A stretch of DNA of 27,072 nt from contig JAZDJJ010000055.1 of NCBI GenBank assembly GCA_043804035.1, positions 1 through 27,072 of the forward strand. Reading direction: 5' to 3'. How positions within the stretch are numbered: the first letter of the stretch is position 1; each line of letters opens with the position of its first letter. Positions 7,588 to 15,548 of the stretch are shown here, in pieces. Below the pieces are notes generated by a model that was not told the DNA's origin, did no database searches, and was given only the letters and a program-made list of their open reading frames with translations. Source of the stretch: JAZDJJ01 sp043804035. GTDB lineage: Bacteria; Bacteroidota; Bacteroidia; Palsa-948. A program made the translations under genes and the position numbers.

Positions 7588-8370
7588 ATGAATTTTATCT
7601 CTAACAGAAGTTATGTATATTTATTATCATTGCTTTTATCTTTTTTATTTTCTTCTTGTGCGTCCAAAAAAGAAGTGGTTTATTTTCAAGATACAATAGG
7701 AACAACAAAAACTGACAGCACTAATAATTATAATCCTGTTTTTCGTACTGGTGATTTTTTATCAATAAATGTAACAGGTTTAGATCCGGAAGCTGTTAAA
7801 CCGTTTAATTTTATTTCTTCGCCAATGATTGCTCAGGGCTATGTAACTGGTTCTCCGGAACCATACGGATATTTGATTGATTCAAATGGAATGATTGATT
7901 TTCCTGTACTGGGAAAAATAAAAATGGCAGGTTCCAATCGCATGGAGGCAACTGCCTTGCTTAAAAAAAAATTAGAAGTTTATGTGCCGAATCCTATTAT
8001 CATTATGCGAATATTAAATTTCAAAGTCACAGTATTGGGTGATGTTCAAAAACCCGGTACTTTTCTTATTCCCAACGAGCGCATCACCTTGCTTGAAGTG
8101 CTTGGGTTGGCAGGAGATATGAACATAACGGGAAAGCGTACAAATGTATTGGTGATAAGAGATGTTGATGGAAAAAAAACAGAAACGCGTATAGATCTTA
8201 CTTCAAAAGAGATATTTACTTCTCCTGTTTATTATTTAAGTCAAAACGATGTTGTGTATGTTGAACCCAATCGTGCAAAAAGAAATTCTTCCATGGTTAG
8301 TCCATCAGTTCAGGTTTTTCTTTCTATTGTCTCTTTAATTCTCACCACCATGATACTTATTAAAAAATAA
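7588..8370 (+). CDS. Polysaccharide export outer-membrane lipoprotein (Wza type)
   Basis: A 260-residue protein with a signal peptide and lipobox-like site (LLSFLFSSC, Cys24), so probably an outer-membrane-anchored lipoprotein. The polysaccharide export domain follows (FRTGDFLSINVTGLDPEAV, GYLIDSNGMIDFPVLGKIKM), then a SLBB-like region (VTVLGDVQKPGTFLIPNERI, LLEVLGLAGD). A hydrophobic C-terminal helix (about 240-258, VQVFLSIVSLILTTMILI) ends in KK, as in many Bacteroidota members. It would form the export channel with the Wzc-type protein, whose ATG follows the stop codon directly with no gap. Length is shorter than E. coli Wza, as usual in this phylum. Confidence 0.93.
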   Translation: MNFISNRSYVYLLSLLLSFLFSSCASKKEVVYFQDTIGTTKTDSTNNYNPVFRTGDFLSINVTGLDPEAVKPFNFISSPMIAQGYVTGSPEPYGYLIDSNGMIDFPVLGKIKMAGSNRMEATALLKKKLEVYVPNPIIIMRILNFKVTVLGDVQKPGTFLIPNERITLLEVLGLAGDMNITGKRTNVLVIRDVDGKKTETRIDLTSKEIFTSPVYYLSQNDVVYVEPNRAKRNSSMVSPSVQVFLSIVSLILTTMILIKK

Positions 8371-10758
8371 ATGGATAGCAATCAAAACAATTACGCATTA
8401 GTGGAACCTGCTGAACCAACGGTTACCGTAAAAGAAATTCTTGGGAAATATTTCTTTAGATGGGAATGGTTCCTGGTCGGATTGATTCTTGCCTTGTCTT
8501 CAGCATTTGTTTATTTGCGATACACCGTTCCGCTTTACGAAGTATCAGCAACCATCCTGATAAAAGACGACTCAAAAGGAACTATCATTTCTGAACAGTC
8601 GGCTTTTAAAGATTTAAAAATTCTTGACAGTAAAGATAATTTAGAAAATGAAATTGAAATTTTAAAGTCAAGATCACTAATGACTCGTGTTGCAAAAGAA
8701 TTGCATTTAAACATTCAATACACTAATGATGAAGGTCCAATACCCATTGAAGAATACAGCAATCCTCCTATCAACATTACTTTTTTAAATGGCGATTCAT
8801 CTATTTATGATATCAATACTTTCTTCACTATTTCGGTGATATCTAAAACAAAATATAAATTAACAGATGCAAATAAAAAAGAGATTGGTGAATTTTTATT
8901 TGAAGAAGTAATCAAAACAGAACTTGGTCCTATTATTATTAAAGCAAATGATTTTGATAAGTATACGCAGATAGGGCAAAATATTAAAGTGAATATTCTA
9001 CCACTAAATAAAGTAGTGAGTCAATACCTGAAAGAGATAAAGGTTGAAAAGGTCAATGAAAAATCAAATGTTATTCTGATTAAATTAAAAGACGATGTTC
9101 AGGAAAAAGCGACAATGATAGTTGATAATTTAATTAAACAACATGATGTAGATGCCATTGAAGATAAAAATCAAATTTCTAAAAATACTGCTGATTTTAT
9201 TACAGATCGCATAAAGTTTATTGCCGCAGAACTTTCTGAAGTAGAGGGTAGTGTTGAAGCATTTAAAACTAAAAACAAATTGGTGGATGTAGCATCTGAT
9301 GCAAAATTATTATTGAATGCCGAAGATGATATTGGAAAACAAATAATAGAAAACGGTATCCAAATACAACTTGCTGATTTTGTATTTGACTATCTGATAA
9401 AAAATAACAAAAAGAGCGCTTTAATTCCTTCCAATCTTGGGCTATCTGATCCAACAATTACTAGTTTAATTGTTCAACACAATTTATTTGTTTTAGAAAG
9501 AAACAAGATTCTGAAAAATTCAAATGAAAAAAATCCGGTTATTTTAAATTTAGATTCGCAAATAGGAGATGTAAATAAAAGTTTGCAAGAAAGTTTGTCC
9601 AACTTAAAGATATCCTTACAAATTAAAAACAAAGAATTGCGTAATCAAGAAAGTAATATCACGGGAAAGATAACGGATGTGCCAAAGTATGAACGCACTT
9701 ACCGTGAAATTCAGAGGCAGCAACAAATAAAAGAATCACTCTATTTATATCTTTTACAAAAAAGAGAAGAAACGGCTATTGCACTTGCAGTAACTGTAGC
9801 CAACACCAAAATAATTGATCATTCTTTTAGTAATGGTGCAATTGTTTCACCGAATAGAAAAATAATTTATTTAATTGCATTATTATTTGGTCTGCTTATT
9901 CCTATCTGTATAATTTACATAAGAGATTTACTAGATACTCAGGTGCATGACAAACGGGATATCTATAAATTAAACTTACCATATTTAGGCGATGTTCCTT
10001 TATCTAAATCAAATGACAAATTGGTGGTGATAAAAGAAAAAAAATCTCATATTGCCGAGTCATTGAGAAGGGTGCGCACCAATATTGATTTTATGCTCAG
10101 TAATTCTCAAAGTAAAAGTCACAACATATTTGTAACTTCCACCGGAACCAAAGAAGGAAAAACATTTATCTCTATGAATTTGGCTGCAATAATTGCGATG
10201 TCAGGTAAGAAGGTGCTTCTTATCGGTTTAGATTTCAGAGCGCCAAAAATTCTAAAACGTTTGGGAATTCAGGAATCAATTGGTATAACAAAATATATTA
10301 TAGACAGTAGTGTATCCTTTCAAGATATCATTCAGAAAGTACCCGGTTTAGATAATTTAGATTTGATTTCTTCAGGCGAAATTCCGCCAAACCCTGCTGA
10401 ACTGTTAATGAATAAACGGGTAAAAGAAATGTTCGGAAAAGCGAATGAACTCTACGATTATGTTGTGGTGGATACTCCTCCTTTAGGATTCGTAACAGAT
10501 ACTCTTTTGGTAAATGATTATGCAGATGTTTTTGTTTATGTAGTCAGAGCTAATTATTTCGACAAACAATTGTTAAACATTGCGGAATCGTTTTACAAAG
10601 AAAAAAGATTGCATAATATGGCTATGTTAATCAATGCTACAAAGCACAATAAGAAATATGGTTATGGTTATGGTTATTATAGTTATGGTTATGGTTACAG
10701 CGATGAATCAAATCAGAACAAAACAAAACTATGGTGGAAAAGATTAGTGAATAATTGA
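8371..10758 (+). CDS. Polysaccharide co-polymerase / tyrosine kinase (Wzc type)
   Basis: A 795-residue inner-membrane protein. A first TM helix lies around 31-50, followed by a Wzz-like periplasmic domain with coiled-coil stretches, a GNVR-like segment (PKYERTYREIQRQQQIKESL), a second TM near 498-518, and a cytoplasmic BY-kinase domain. In the kinase domain are Walker A (TSTGTKEGKTF, about 587), Walker A' (LLIGLDFRAPK, about 615; the usual first Asp of the LIDxDxR motif is Gly) and Walker B (YVVVDTPPLG, about 703). The C-terminus carries a tyrosine cluster at 763-776 (YGYGYGYYSYGYGY), the site of autophosphorylation in this family. It controls chain length and export with the preceding lipoprotein, with which it is surely co-transcribed. 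Confidence 0.94.
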   Translation: MDSNQNNYALVEPAEPTVTVKEILGKYFFRWEWFLVGLILALSSAFVYLRYTVPLYEVSATILIKDDSKGTIISEQSAFKDLKILDSKDNLENEIEILKSRSLMTRVAKELHLNIQYTNDEGPIPIEEYSNPPINITFLNGDSSIYDINTFFTISVISKTKYKLTDANKKEIGEFLFEEVIKTELGPIIIKANDFDKYTQIGQNIKVNILPLNKVVSQYLKEIKVEKVNEKSNVILIKLKDDVQEKATMIVDNLIKQHDVDAIEDKNQISKNTADFITDRIKFIAAELSEVEGSVEAFKTKNKLVDVASDAKLLLNAEDDIGKQIIENGIQIQLADFVFDYLIKNNKKSALIPSNLGLSDPTITSLIVQHNLFVLERNKILKNSNEKNPVILNLDSQIGDVNKSLQESLSNLKISLQIKNKELRNQESNITGKITDVPKYERTYREIQRQQQIKESLYLYLLQKREETAIALAVTVANTKIIDHSFSNGAIVSPNRKIIYLIALLFGLLIPICIIYIRDLLDTQVHDKRDIYKLNLPYLGDVPLSKSNDKLVVIKEKKSHIAESLRRVRTNIDFMLSNSQSKSHNIFVTSTGTKEGKTFISMNLAAIIAMSGKKVLLIGLDFRAPKILKRLGIQESIGITKYIIDSSVSFQDIIQKVPGLDNLDLISSGEIPPNPAELLMNKRVKEMFGKANELYDYVVVDTPPLGFVTDTLLVNDYADVFVYVVRANYFDKQLLNIAESFYKEKRLHNMAMLINATKHNKKYGYGYGYYSYGYGYSDESNQNKTKLWWKRLVNN

Positions 10759-10881
10759 TGTTATGCAAACTGAATACGTTATTGCGAATGGGCGTAACAC
10801 AATGAAGCAAGAAGATGCCTGTAAAGAAAATTGATTAGTTCGCCATGACGTGTACCCAAACAGTAATCTTTTAGTTCGTCA

Positions 10882-10910
10882 TTGTGTAATTAAAATTTTA
10901 TGTAAGTTTA
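10882..10910 (+). promoter_or_regulatory. Candidate promoter of the 10929 gene
   Basis: TTG at 10882-10884, 18-nt spacer, TAAGTTTA at 10903-10910 (one mismatch to TAnnTTTG). The segment TGTGTAATT-AAAATTTTATGTA resembles 5854-5876 upstream of the sugar transferase. A start around 10917 would leave a leader of about 12 nt before GTG 10929. Confidence 0.4.
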
Positions 10911-10928
10911 TAAAAAAATAACTTGTAC

Positions 10929-11582
10929 GTGAAAACAAAATTTGCAATATTCATTCTTTTTGTGTTCATAACAGTTGCAAAATTTACTCCATCTGTTGCA
11001 CAAAATTCAAAAATGAGATGGGCTATCGGACTGGACTGGAATGCCATAGATGATGATGGAAAAAGAATGCCATCATTCCGCAATTTGATGATGGTACCTT
11101 ATCCATCCAGAATTCACGGAGGACGTTTTTTAGGAGTTGGTGTAACCCTTGATGCAGCAGTTAGCTACAATAAATATGTTAATGGTACAATTATCAATGG
11201 TGAAATAGCTAAAGTCAGCAATCACAATTTATACTTTTCTTTTGATGCCATTATTAAATATAATTTATTTGATTTCTTAGTTCAATCACATTTAGTTAAA
11301 GAAGATAATCTTAAAAAATTTTATTGGGGTGAGCCATATATTATATTTGGATATGGTTATACTTACAGAGATTTTTATGCAAAGGTCAAAGGAGCTCCTA
11401 CAAACAACCTTGGAATAGGTTTTAATATTTGGCTCAAACCATTCATAGGATTGAACTTTCAGGGTATTGCAAAATTCAGAATGATTAATGGAGTAAGCAA
11501 CCATGTTCAATATTGTTTTGGTGCAATCTACAGATTTCCGAGAACGGAAGAGGGCAGCAAAAGAGTGAATATGCAGTTTTAA
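10929..11582 (+). CDS. Predicted outer-membrane beta-barrel protein, function unknown
   Basis: GTG at 10929 is the preferred start because it gives a clean signal peptide (MKTKFAIFILFVFITVAKFT then PSVAQ, cleavage after AQ). The result is 217 residues; a TTG two codons earlier (10923) is the alternative. The mature protein alternates aromatic-rich strands (FLGVGVTLDAAVSYNKY, LYFSFDAIIKYNLF, PYIIFGYGYTYRDFYAKV, GIGFNIWLKPFIGLNFQGIAKF, VQYCFGAIYRF) ending in an aromatic residue followed by a short tail, the pattern of an 8- to 10-stranded outer-membrane barrel. I do not recognise a specific family. Its place after the export genes suggests an envelope role, but the 170-bp gap and separate promoter argue for independent expression. 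Confidence 0.75.
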   Translation: MKTKFAIFILFVFITVAKFTPSVAQNSKMRWAIGLDWNAIDDDGKRMPSFRNLMMVPYPSRIHGGRFLGVGVTLDAAVSYNKYVNGTIINGEIAKVSNHNLYFSFDAIIKYNLFDFLVQSHLVKEDNLKKFYWGEPYIIFGYGYTYRDFYAKVKGAPTNNLGIGFNIWLKPFIGLNFQGIAKFRMINGVSNHVQYCFGAIYRFPRTEEGSKRVNMQF

Positions 11583-11607
11583 TGAACCACTCTACAAAAT
11601 AGTTTTA

Positions 11608-11735
11608 TGACTTACGTAGAAGTTTATTTTTATCACATATTTACTGATTATCAATGAGAAAATCTGTGAATTTTATTAGTGTATCTTTGTGCCTTGGCAA
11701 CTTTGTGGCAGAATAAGAAAACCCTACGTAAGTCC
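11608..11735. mobile_element. MITE-like element with GACTTACG ends (copy 1)
   Basis: About 128 bp bounded by GACTTACGTAG (from 11609) and CTACGTAAGTC (to about 11735), imperfect inverted repeats. The right interior (CTTTGTGCCTTGGCAACTTT and GTGGCAGAATAA) is shared with the copy at 12628-12776; the left interior differs. No coding capacity. Most of the 312-bp gap between the two genes is this element plus the promoter at 11752. Confidence 0.6.
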
Positions 11736-11751
11736 TATGTAAAAAAAATAG

Positions 11752-11781
11752 TTGTTCATATAAAAATAATGTTTACATTTG
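11752..11781 (+). promoter_or_regulatory. Bacteroidota-type promoter of the 138-residue gene
   Basis: TTG at 11752-11754, exactly 19 nt, then TACATTTG at 11774-11781, a full match to the -33 TTG / -7 TAnnTTTG consensus. Transcription would start near 11788, leaving a leader of about 105 nt before ATG 11895. Confidence 0.65.
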
Positions 11782-11894
11782 CATATTAAAATCATGGTTA
11801 TTGAGCGTAGCCGAAATAGAAATTTAATTTAACAGTTAGTTCTAAACGGGATATAATCTTCAAAAATATTTATCAATCTTTAAATTTATTTATT

Positions 11895-12311
11895 ATGGCA
11901 CGTAAAACAGTTAAAGTAGAAATTCCCATAAAGCAACCTGATGTTTTCATTACATTGCTTAGGGATGTATTGGCTAAGCATATAGCACTGGGCGCTAACA
12001 GTCCGTTGAACACTTTTACTAAGGTAAACATGTCCAACTACAACACTCAACTCGTTAATGCTGATACCAAACGCAGACAGTCCATTGCTCTTCATGCTCA
12101 AGCTGAGAACTTGAACGAGCAAGCCGAGCTTATTTTTGGAAGAGGCGAAGGACAAACATCTCAATCACTCAATACAATGTATAATATGATTACGGTTATC
12201 CGTGATTATTTGCTTGTGCAAAATACAGGTAATGAGGAAGCTCTCTCAGAATGGGGCTTTAAAGTAGTTGTTGATACTGCAAAAGGACCTACACGTAAGA
12301 CAAAAAGTTAA
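11895..12311 (+). CDS. Conserved-looking hypothetical protein, 138 residues
   Basis: A soluble protein beginning MARKTVKVEIPI, with no signal peptide or membrane segment. The middle (about 60-100) is predicted helical and rich in Ala, Gln and Glu (RRQSIALHAQAENLNEQAEL), followed by GRGEGQTSQSLNTMYNMITV, another helix, and a C-terminal segment EALSEWGFKVVVDTAKG ending in a basic tail (PTRKTKS). I recall similar uncharacterised proteins in Bacteroidota with this N-terminus and an ALSxWGF(N/K)VVV ending, but know of no function. It has its own consensus promoter, a ~105-nt leader and an A/T-rich start region, so it is a real and possibly well-expressed gene. It is followed by an array of 21-bp repeats. 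Confidence 0.8.
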   Translation: MARKTVKVEIPIKQPDVFITLLRDVLAKHIALGANSPLNTFTKVNMSNYNTQLVNADTKRRQSIALHAQAENLNEQAELIFGRGEGQTSQSLNTMYNMITVIRDYLLVQNTGNEEALSEWGFKVVVDTAKGPTRKTKS

Positions 12312-12343
12312 AAATCTCTGTTATCATTGTAAGGATTTCACGA

Positions 12344-12532
12344 GAGAGTATCAAACTCTGGCGTGAGAGTGTGACACTCTGGCAAGAGAGTATCAAACTC
12401 TGGCAAGAGAGTGTGACACTCTGGTAAGAGAGTATCAAACTCTGGCGTGAGAGTGTGGCACTCTGGTAAGAGAGTATCAAACTCTGGCGTGAGAGTATCA
12501 AACTCTGACAAGAGAGTATCAAACTCTCATTG
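12344..12532. repeat. Nine tandem 21-bp hairpin units
   Basis: Nine units in exact 21-bp register, starting 33 bp after the stop of the 138-residue gene. Type A units read GAGAGTATCAAACTCTGG + 3 nt (units 1, 3, 5, 7, 8, 9, with small changes in 8 and 9); type B units read GAGAGTGTGACACTCTGG + 3 nt (units 2, 4 and, with one change, 6). Each unit is a palindrome: AGAGT/ACTCT in type A, and AGAGTGT-G-ACACTCT in type B. Units alternate A-B for the first seven positions. A minus-strand frame stays open through the array (heptapeptide SLILSRQ-like), but this follows from the 21-bp period. The rest of the 12312-12870 gap holds a MITE-like element and an 8-bp microsatellite. Confidence 0.9.
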
Positions 12533-12627
12533 TCTTTTGCCCAACATACGAGTCAATGTTTCGCAAAAGTTAAAGAACTAACTACAATTTATTTGGAGAT
12601 CATGTCAAATCAATCGTTATTCATTTA

Positions 12628-12776
12628 GGACTTATGCAACCATTCATTTATAAACTAAAATTTATGCCACTAAGACACAAAGACACCAAGTTTTTGCTTT
12701 GCCAGAGAATAATTTAACAGAATTTCTTTGTGCCTTGGTGCCTTTGTGGCAGAATAATAAAACTCTGCGTAAGTCC
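12628..12776. mobile_element. MITE-like element with GGACTTACGCA-type ends (copy 2)
   Basis: A 149-bp unit bounded by GGACTTATGCA (12628-12638) and TGCGTAAGTCC (12766-12776). The interior is an inverted pair: GCCACTAAGACACAAAGACA-CCAAG on the left and CTTTGTGCCTTGGTGCCTTT-GTGGC on the right. The left half is nearly identical to the last ~75 bases of the window. It has no gene. Confidence 0.75.
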
Positions 12777-12780
12777 TAAG

Positions 12781-12858
12781 AACAATAGAACAATAGAACA
12801 ATAGAACAATAGAACAATAGAACAATAGAACAATAGAACAATAGAACAATAGAACAAT
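12781..12858. repeat. AACAATAG microsatellite
   Basis: The 8-bp unit AACAATAG is repeated nine times plus AACAAT without a mismatch, ending 12 bp before the end of the convergent bamA gene. Such perfect arrays are slippage-prone. It is intergenic and 3' to bamA, so no coding effect is expected. Confidence 0.95.
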
Positions 12859-12870
12859 TTATTCTTCGTA

Positions 12871-15414
12871 TCACAGTTCTCCCAAATTAGCTCCAATTGT
12901 AAAATGGAACTGCGACTTTTGCATGCCCGGATGGAATGGAATATCATTAAATCGCCATCCATAATCAAAGCCAAGCATACCGAACATAGGAAGGAAAAAC
13001 CGAAGCCCGATACCAGCCGAACGTTTTATATCAAATGGATTGAAATTGCGGATAGTAGCCCATGAGTTACCGGCTTCGGCAAAAGCAAGTCCGTAAATAG
13101 TAGCACTTGGATTTAATGAAATAGGAAAGCGAAGCTCCATCGTGTATTTGGCAATGGAAGCACCACCAGTATTTTCTCCTGATTTGGCAAAGTCAAACAC
13201 AACACCGTCATCATATCCGCGCATAGCAATAATTTCTCGTCCATCTAACGGATTATATCCGGTAAGTCCGCTGCCTCCTAAAAAGAAACGTTCAAAGGGA
13301 GTGAGACCAAGTTTTTTGTTGTAGTAGCCGAGGAACCCATATCCCAAGCGGTTGTACAATACTAACTTACCAACTAATTTGGTGTACCATACAGAGGTGA
13401 ATTTGATTTTAAAATATTCCACCCATTTATATTTTTCTTTATCGGAGAGTTCGGTATAGTCAATTTGTTTTCCCATCCATGTTTTGAAAAGTGAGTATGG
13501 TGGAGTAAATTGCGAAGAGAATGAAATTTGTGAACCGCTTTTGGGATAGATAAGGTCATCTACAGAATTGCGGGAGATAGTGTATTTCAGGTTCAGATTA
13601 TTTGCTTTCCCGTCTGCAAAGGAAAAAACACTGCGATAATTATTCAAAACATAAAGTTGATAATTGGCTTCATACTGCGCAAAAAAGAAATCATCGGGGA
13701 TTTTTTTTCTTCTTCCTAATCCAACTGCTGTGCCGAATATCTGTAACACTCCTCTTTGCGGATTACCTTTTTCTAATCCGTTAGAAACAATATTAAAATA
13801 CGGTGTAATGCTAAGTGAATTTGGCTTCTTTCCGCCAAGCCATGGTTCGGTGAACGACATATTGAACGACTGATAATACACTCCGTTTGATTGAGCGCGT
13901 ATGCTCATTCTCTGTCCATCACCGGAAGGGAGCGGTGTCCATGCTCCTTTCTTGAATATATTACGTGTAGAAAAATTATTGAACGAAACACCTAATGAAC
14001 CTACCACCCTTCCCTGTCCGAATCCTCCTGATAATTCCAACTGGTCAGATGATTTTTCTTCTACTGTATATTCAATATCCACAGTACCATTTTCGGGATG
14101 AGGTATAGGATTTACTCCCATTTTTTCCGTATCAAAATATCCGAGAACAGACAACTCGCGTTGAGAACGTATCACATCACTCCTGCGAAACAATTGACCG
14201 GGGCGAGTGGTTATTTCCCGCATAATAACATGGTCGTTTGTTTTGGTATTGCCTTTCACCGTAACGCGGTTAATGGTGGCTTGTTTGCCTTCGTAAATTC
14301 TCATTTCCATATCAATGGAATCGCCTTCAACAAGAATTTCCACAGGTGTTATTTGAAAAAACAAATAACCGTCATCCATATAAAGCGAACTTACATCCAT
14401 GCTATTTGGATTCATGAACAGATGGGATTCTAACAGAGAACGGTTGAACACATCTCCTCTTTTGATACCGAGAACTTTGGTTAATTCTTTTGAAGAATAT
14501 TTTGAATTGCCAACCCATGTAATGTAACGGAAATAATATTTTTTTCCTTCATCTATGTTTATGACGATGCCCAGATGAGAATTATCAATATTGTAAATGC
14601 TGTCCTTTAAAATATGAGCATCACGGAATCCTTTTGTTTCGTATTTTTCAATAATCTTATTCTTGTCTTTTTTATATTCCGATTCTATTAATATACCCGA
14701 ATTAAAAACATTATACCATATTTTTCGTTTGGTCTCTTTCATAGTTCGCCTCAGTTTAGATTCTTTAAAGGCAATGTTGCCCGTAAATTTAATTTCTTTA
14801 ATGCGAACTTTTGGTCCCTTGCGCACTTTAATATACATGTTAACGCTGTTCGGTAGTATGCTGTCTTTTTCCTGAACCACCACCACAGTTGCATTCATAT
14901 ATCCCTTATCAATGAGATGTTCCATTACAATATGTTTGGTGGTAACAATCAGATTTTCAGTTACTACCTTTCCGCGATTGAGATGGATTTTTTCCCGCAG
15001 GTCATCGGCTTCTCCTTTCTTCACACCTTTGAACGAAAATTTAGAAAGCCGCGGATATTCTTTCACTTGTATCTCAAGAAAAATATTTTTGCCCTGAACT
15101 TTTGTGGCTATCACTTGTACATTTTCAAAAAAACTTTCTTTCCAAAGATTTTTTATAGCAGTAGAAATGGCATCACCGGGAATTTTTATTTTATCGCCTA
15201 CCTGCAAATTTGCAATTGATTTTAATACAGCATTATCTAAATAACTGGCACCGGTGATGGTAACGCCGGCAATTTCATATTCTTTGGGCTTGCTATAATT
15301 CAGTTCAAGAGAATCACCCGAAATGATAATTTGAGCATAGCAATGACGATAAGAAGAATGAAATAATATAAACAGAAGAAACAAAAATTTTATATAAAAT
15401 AGATTTCTTTTCAT
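12871..15414 (-). CDS. bamA: Outer-membrane protein assembly factor BamA
   Basis: An Omp85-family protein of 847 residues from the preferred start (complement of 15412-15414), which yields a proper signal peptide (MKRNLFYIKFLFLLFILFHS ... CYAQ). The open frame reaches 34 codons further upstream to 15516, but that extension is basic and would bury the signal. Five POTRA-like repeats fill the N-terminal half (for example IAGVTITGASYLDNAVLKSI, VRIKEIKFTGNIAFKESKLR, ATINRVTVKGNTKTNDHVIM). The C-terminal ~400 residues form a 16-strand barrel with the FLGGSGLTGY lid-loop-like motif and a terminal strand FHFTIGANL. It is the core of the complex that folds and inserts outer-membrane barrels, an essential role. 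It diverges from ettA. Confidence 0.95.
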   Translation of the reverse strand: MKRNLFYIKFLFLLFILFHSSYRHCYAQIIISGDSLELNYSKPKEYEIAGVTITGASYLDNAVLKSIANLQVGDKIKIPGDAISTAIKNLWKESFFENVQVIATKVQGKNIFLEIQVKEYPRLSKFSFKGVKKGEADDLREKIHLNRGKVVTENLIVTTKHIVMEHLIDKGYMNATVVVVQEKDSILPNSVNMYIKVRKGPKVRIKEIKFTGNIAFKESKLRRTMKETKRKIWYNVFNSGILIESEYKKDKNKIIEKYETKGFRDAHILKDSIYNIDNSHLGIVINIDEGKKYYFRYITWVGNSKYSSKELTKVLGIKRGDVFNRSLLESHLFMNPNSMDVSSLYMDDGYLFFQITPVEILVEGDSIDMEMRIYEGKQATINRVTVKGNTKTNDHVIMREITTRPGQLFRRSDVIRSQRELSVLGYFDTEKMGVNPIPHPENGTVDIEYTVEEKSSDQLELSGGFGQGRVVGSLGVSFNNFSTRNIFKKGAWTPLPSGDGQRMSIRAQSNGVYYQSFNMSFTEPWLGGKKPNSLSITPYFNIVSNGLEKGNPQRGVLQIFGTAVGLGRRKKIPDDFFFAQYEANYQLYVLNNYRSVFSFADGKANNLNLKYTISRNSVDDLIYPKSGSQISFSSQFTPPYSLFKTWMGKQIDYTELSDKEKYKWVEYFKIKFTSVWYTKLVGKLVLYNRLGYGFLGYYNKKLGLTPFERFFLGGSGLTGYNPLDGREIIAMRGYDDGVVFDFAKSGENTGGASIAKYTMELRFPISLNPSATIYGLAFAEAGNSWATIRNFNPFDIKRSAGIGLRFFLPMFGMLGFDYGWRFNDIPFHPGMQKSQFHFTIGANLGEL

Positions 15415-15461
15415 GAATTTTTTACTCAAACGTCTGACACGTAAAAAGATTTTAAAGGCAA

Positions 15462-15512
15462 CAAAAGTAATTTTTTTAAAAGATTGTGTTTGAAAATTAT
15501 ATTGCATCTTTG
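15462..15512. promoter_or_regulatory. Divergent bamA/ettA promoter region
   Basis: On the plus strand, TTG (15484-15486), an 18-nt spacer and CATCTTTG (15505-15512, one mismatch to TAnnTTTG) fit a promoter for ettA. On the minus strand, TACTTTTG (complement of 15462-15469) fits the -7 consensus for bamA, but a good -33 TTG is not seen. The two lie within about 50 bp, so the divergent genes share a compact control region. Confidence 0.45.
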
Positions 15513-15548
15513 CCATCGCAAAAATAGATAAACCCTAAAAACCATTTT

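Noticed and set aside
12344..12532. Possible CRISPR array or repeat protein (a minus-strand frame of 77 codons with SLILSRQ-like heptapeptides; also a plus frame with ESIKLW)
   Set aside because: There are no spacers. The open frames are a by-product of the 21-bp period, the plus frame stops at unit 4 (TGGTAA), and the minus frame has no sign of a real gene start.
12714..12974. 86-residue minus-strand frame over the AACAATAG microsatellite
   Set aside because: Its repetitive peptide (FYCSIVLL-type) arises from the 8-bp repeat, and it overlaps the bamA end.
13142..15219. Several plus-strand frames of 60-111 codons opposite bamA
   Set aside because: They are shadows of the bamA coding sequence.
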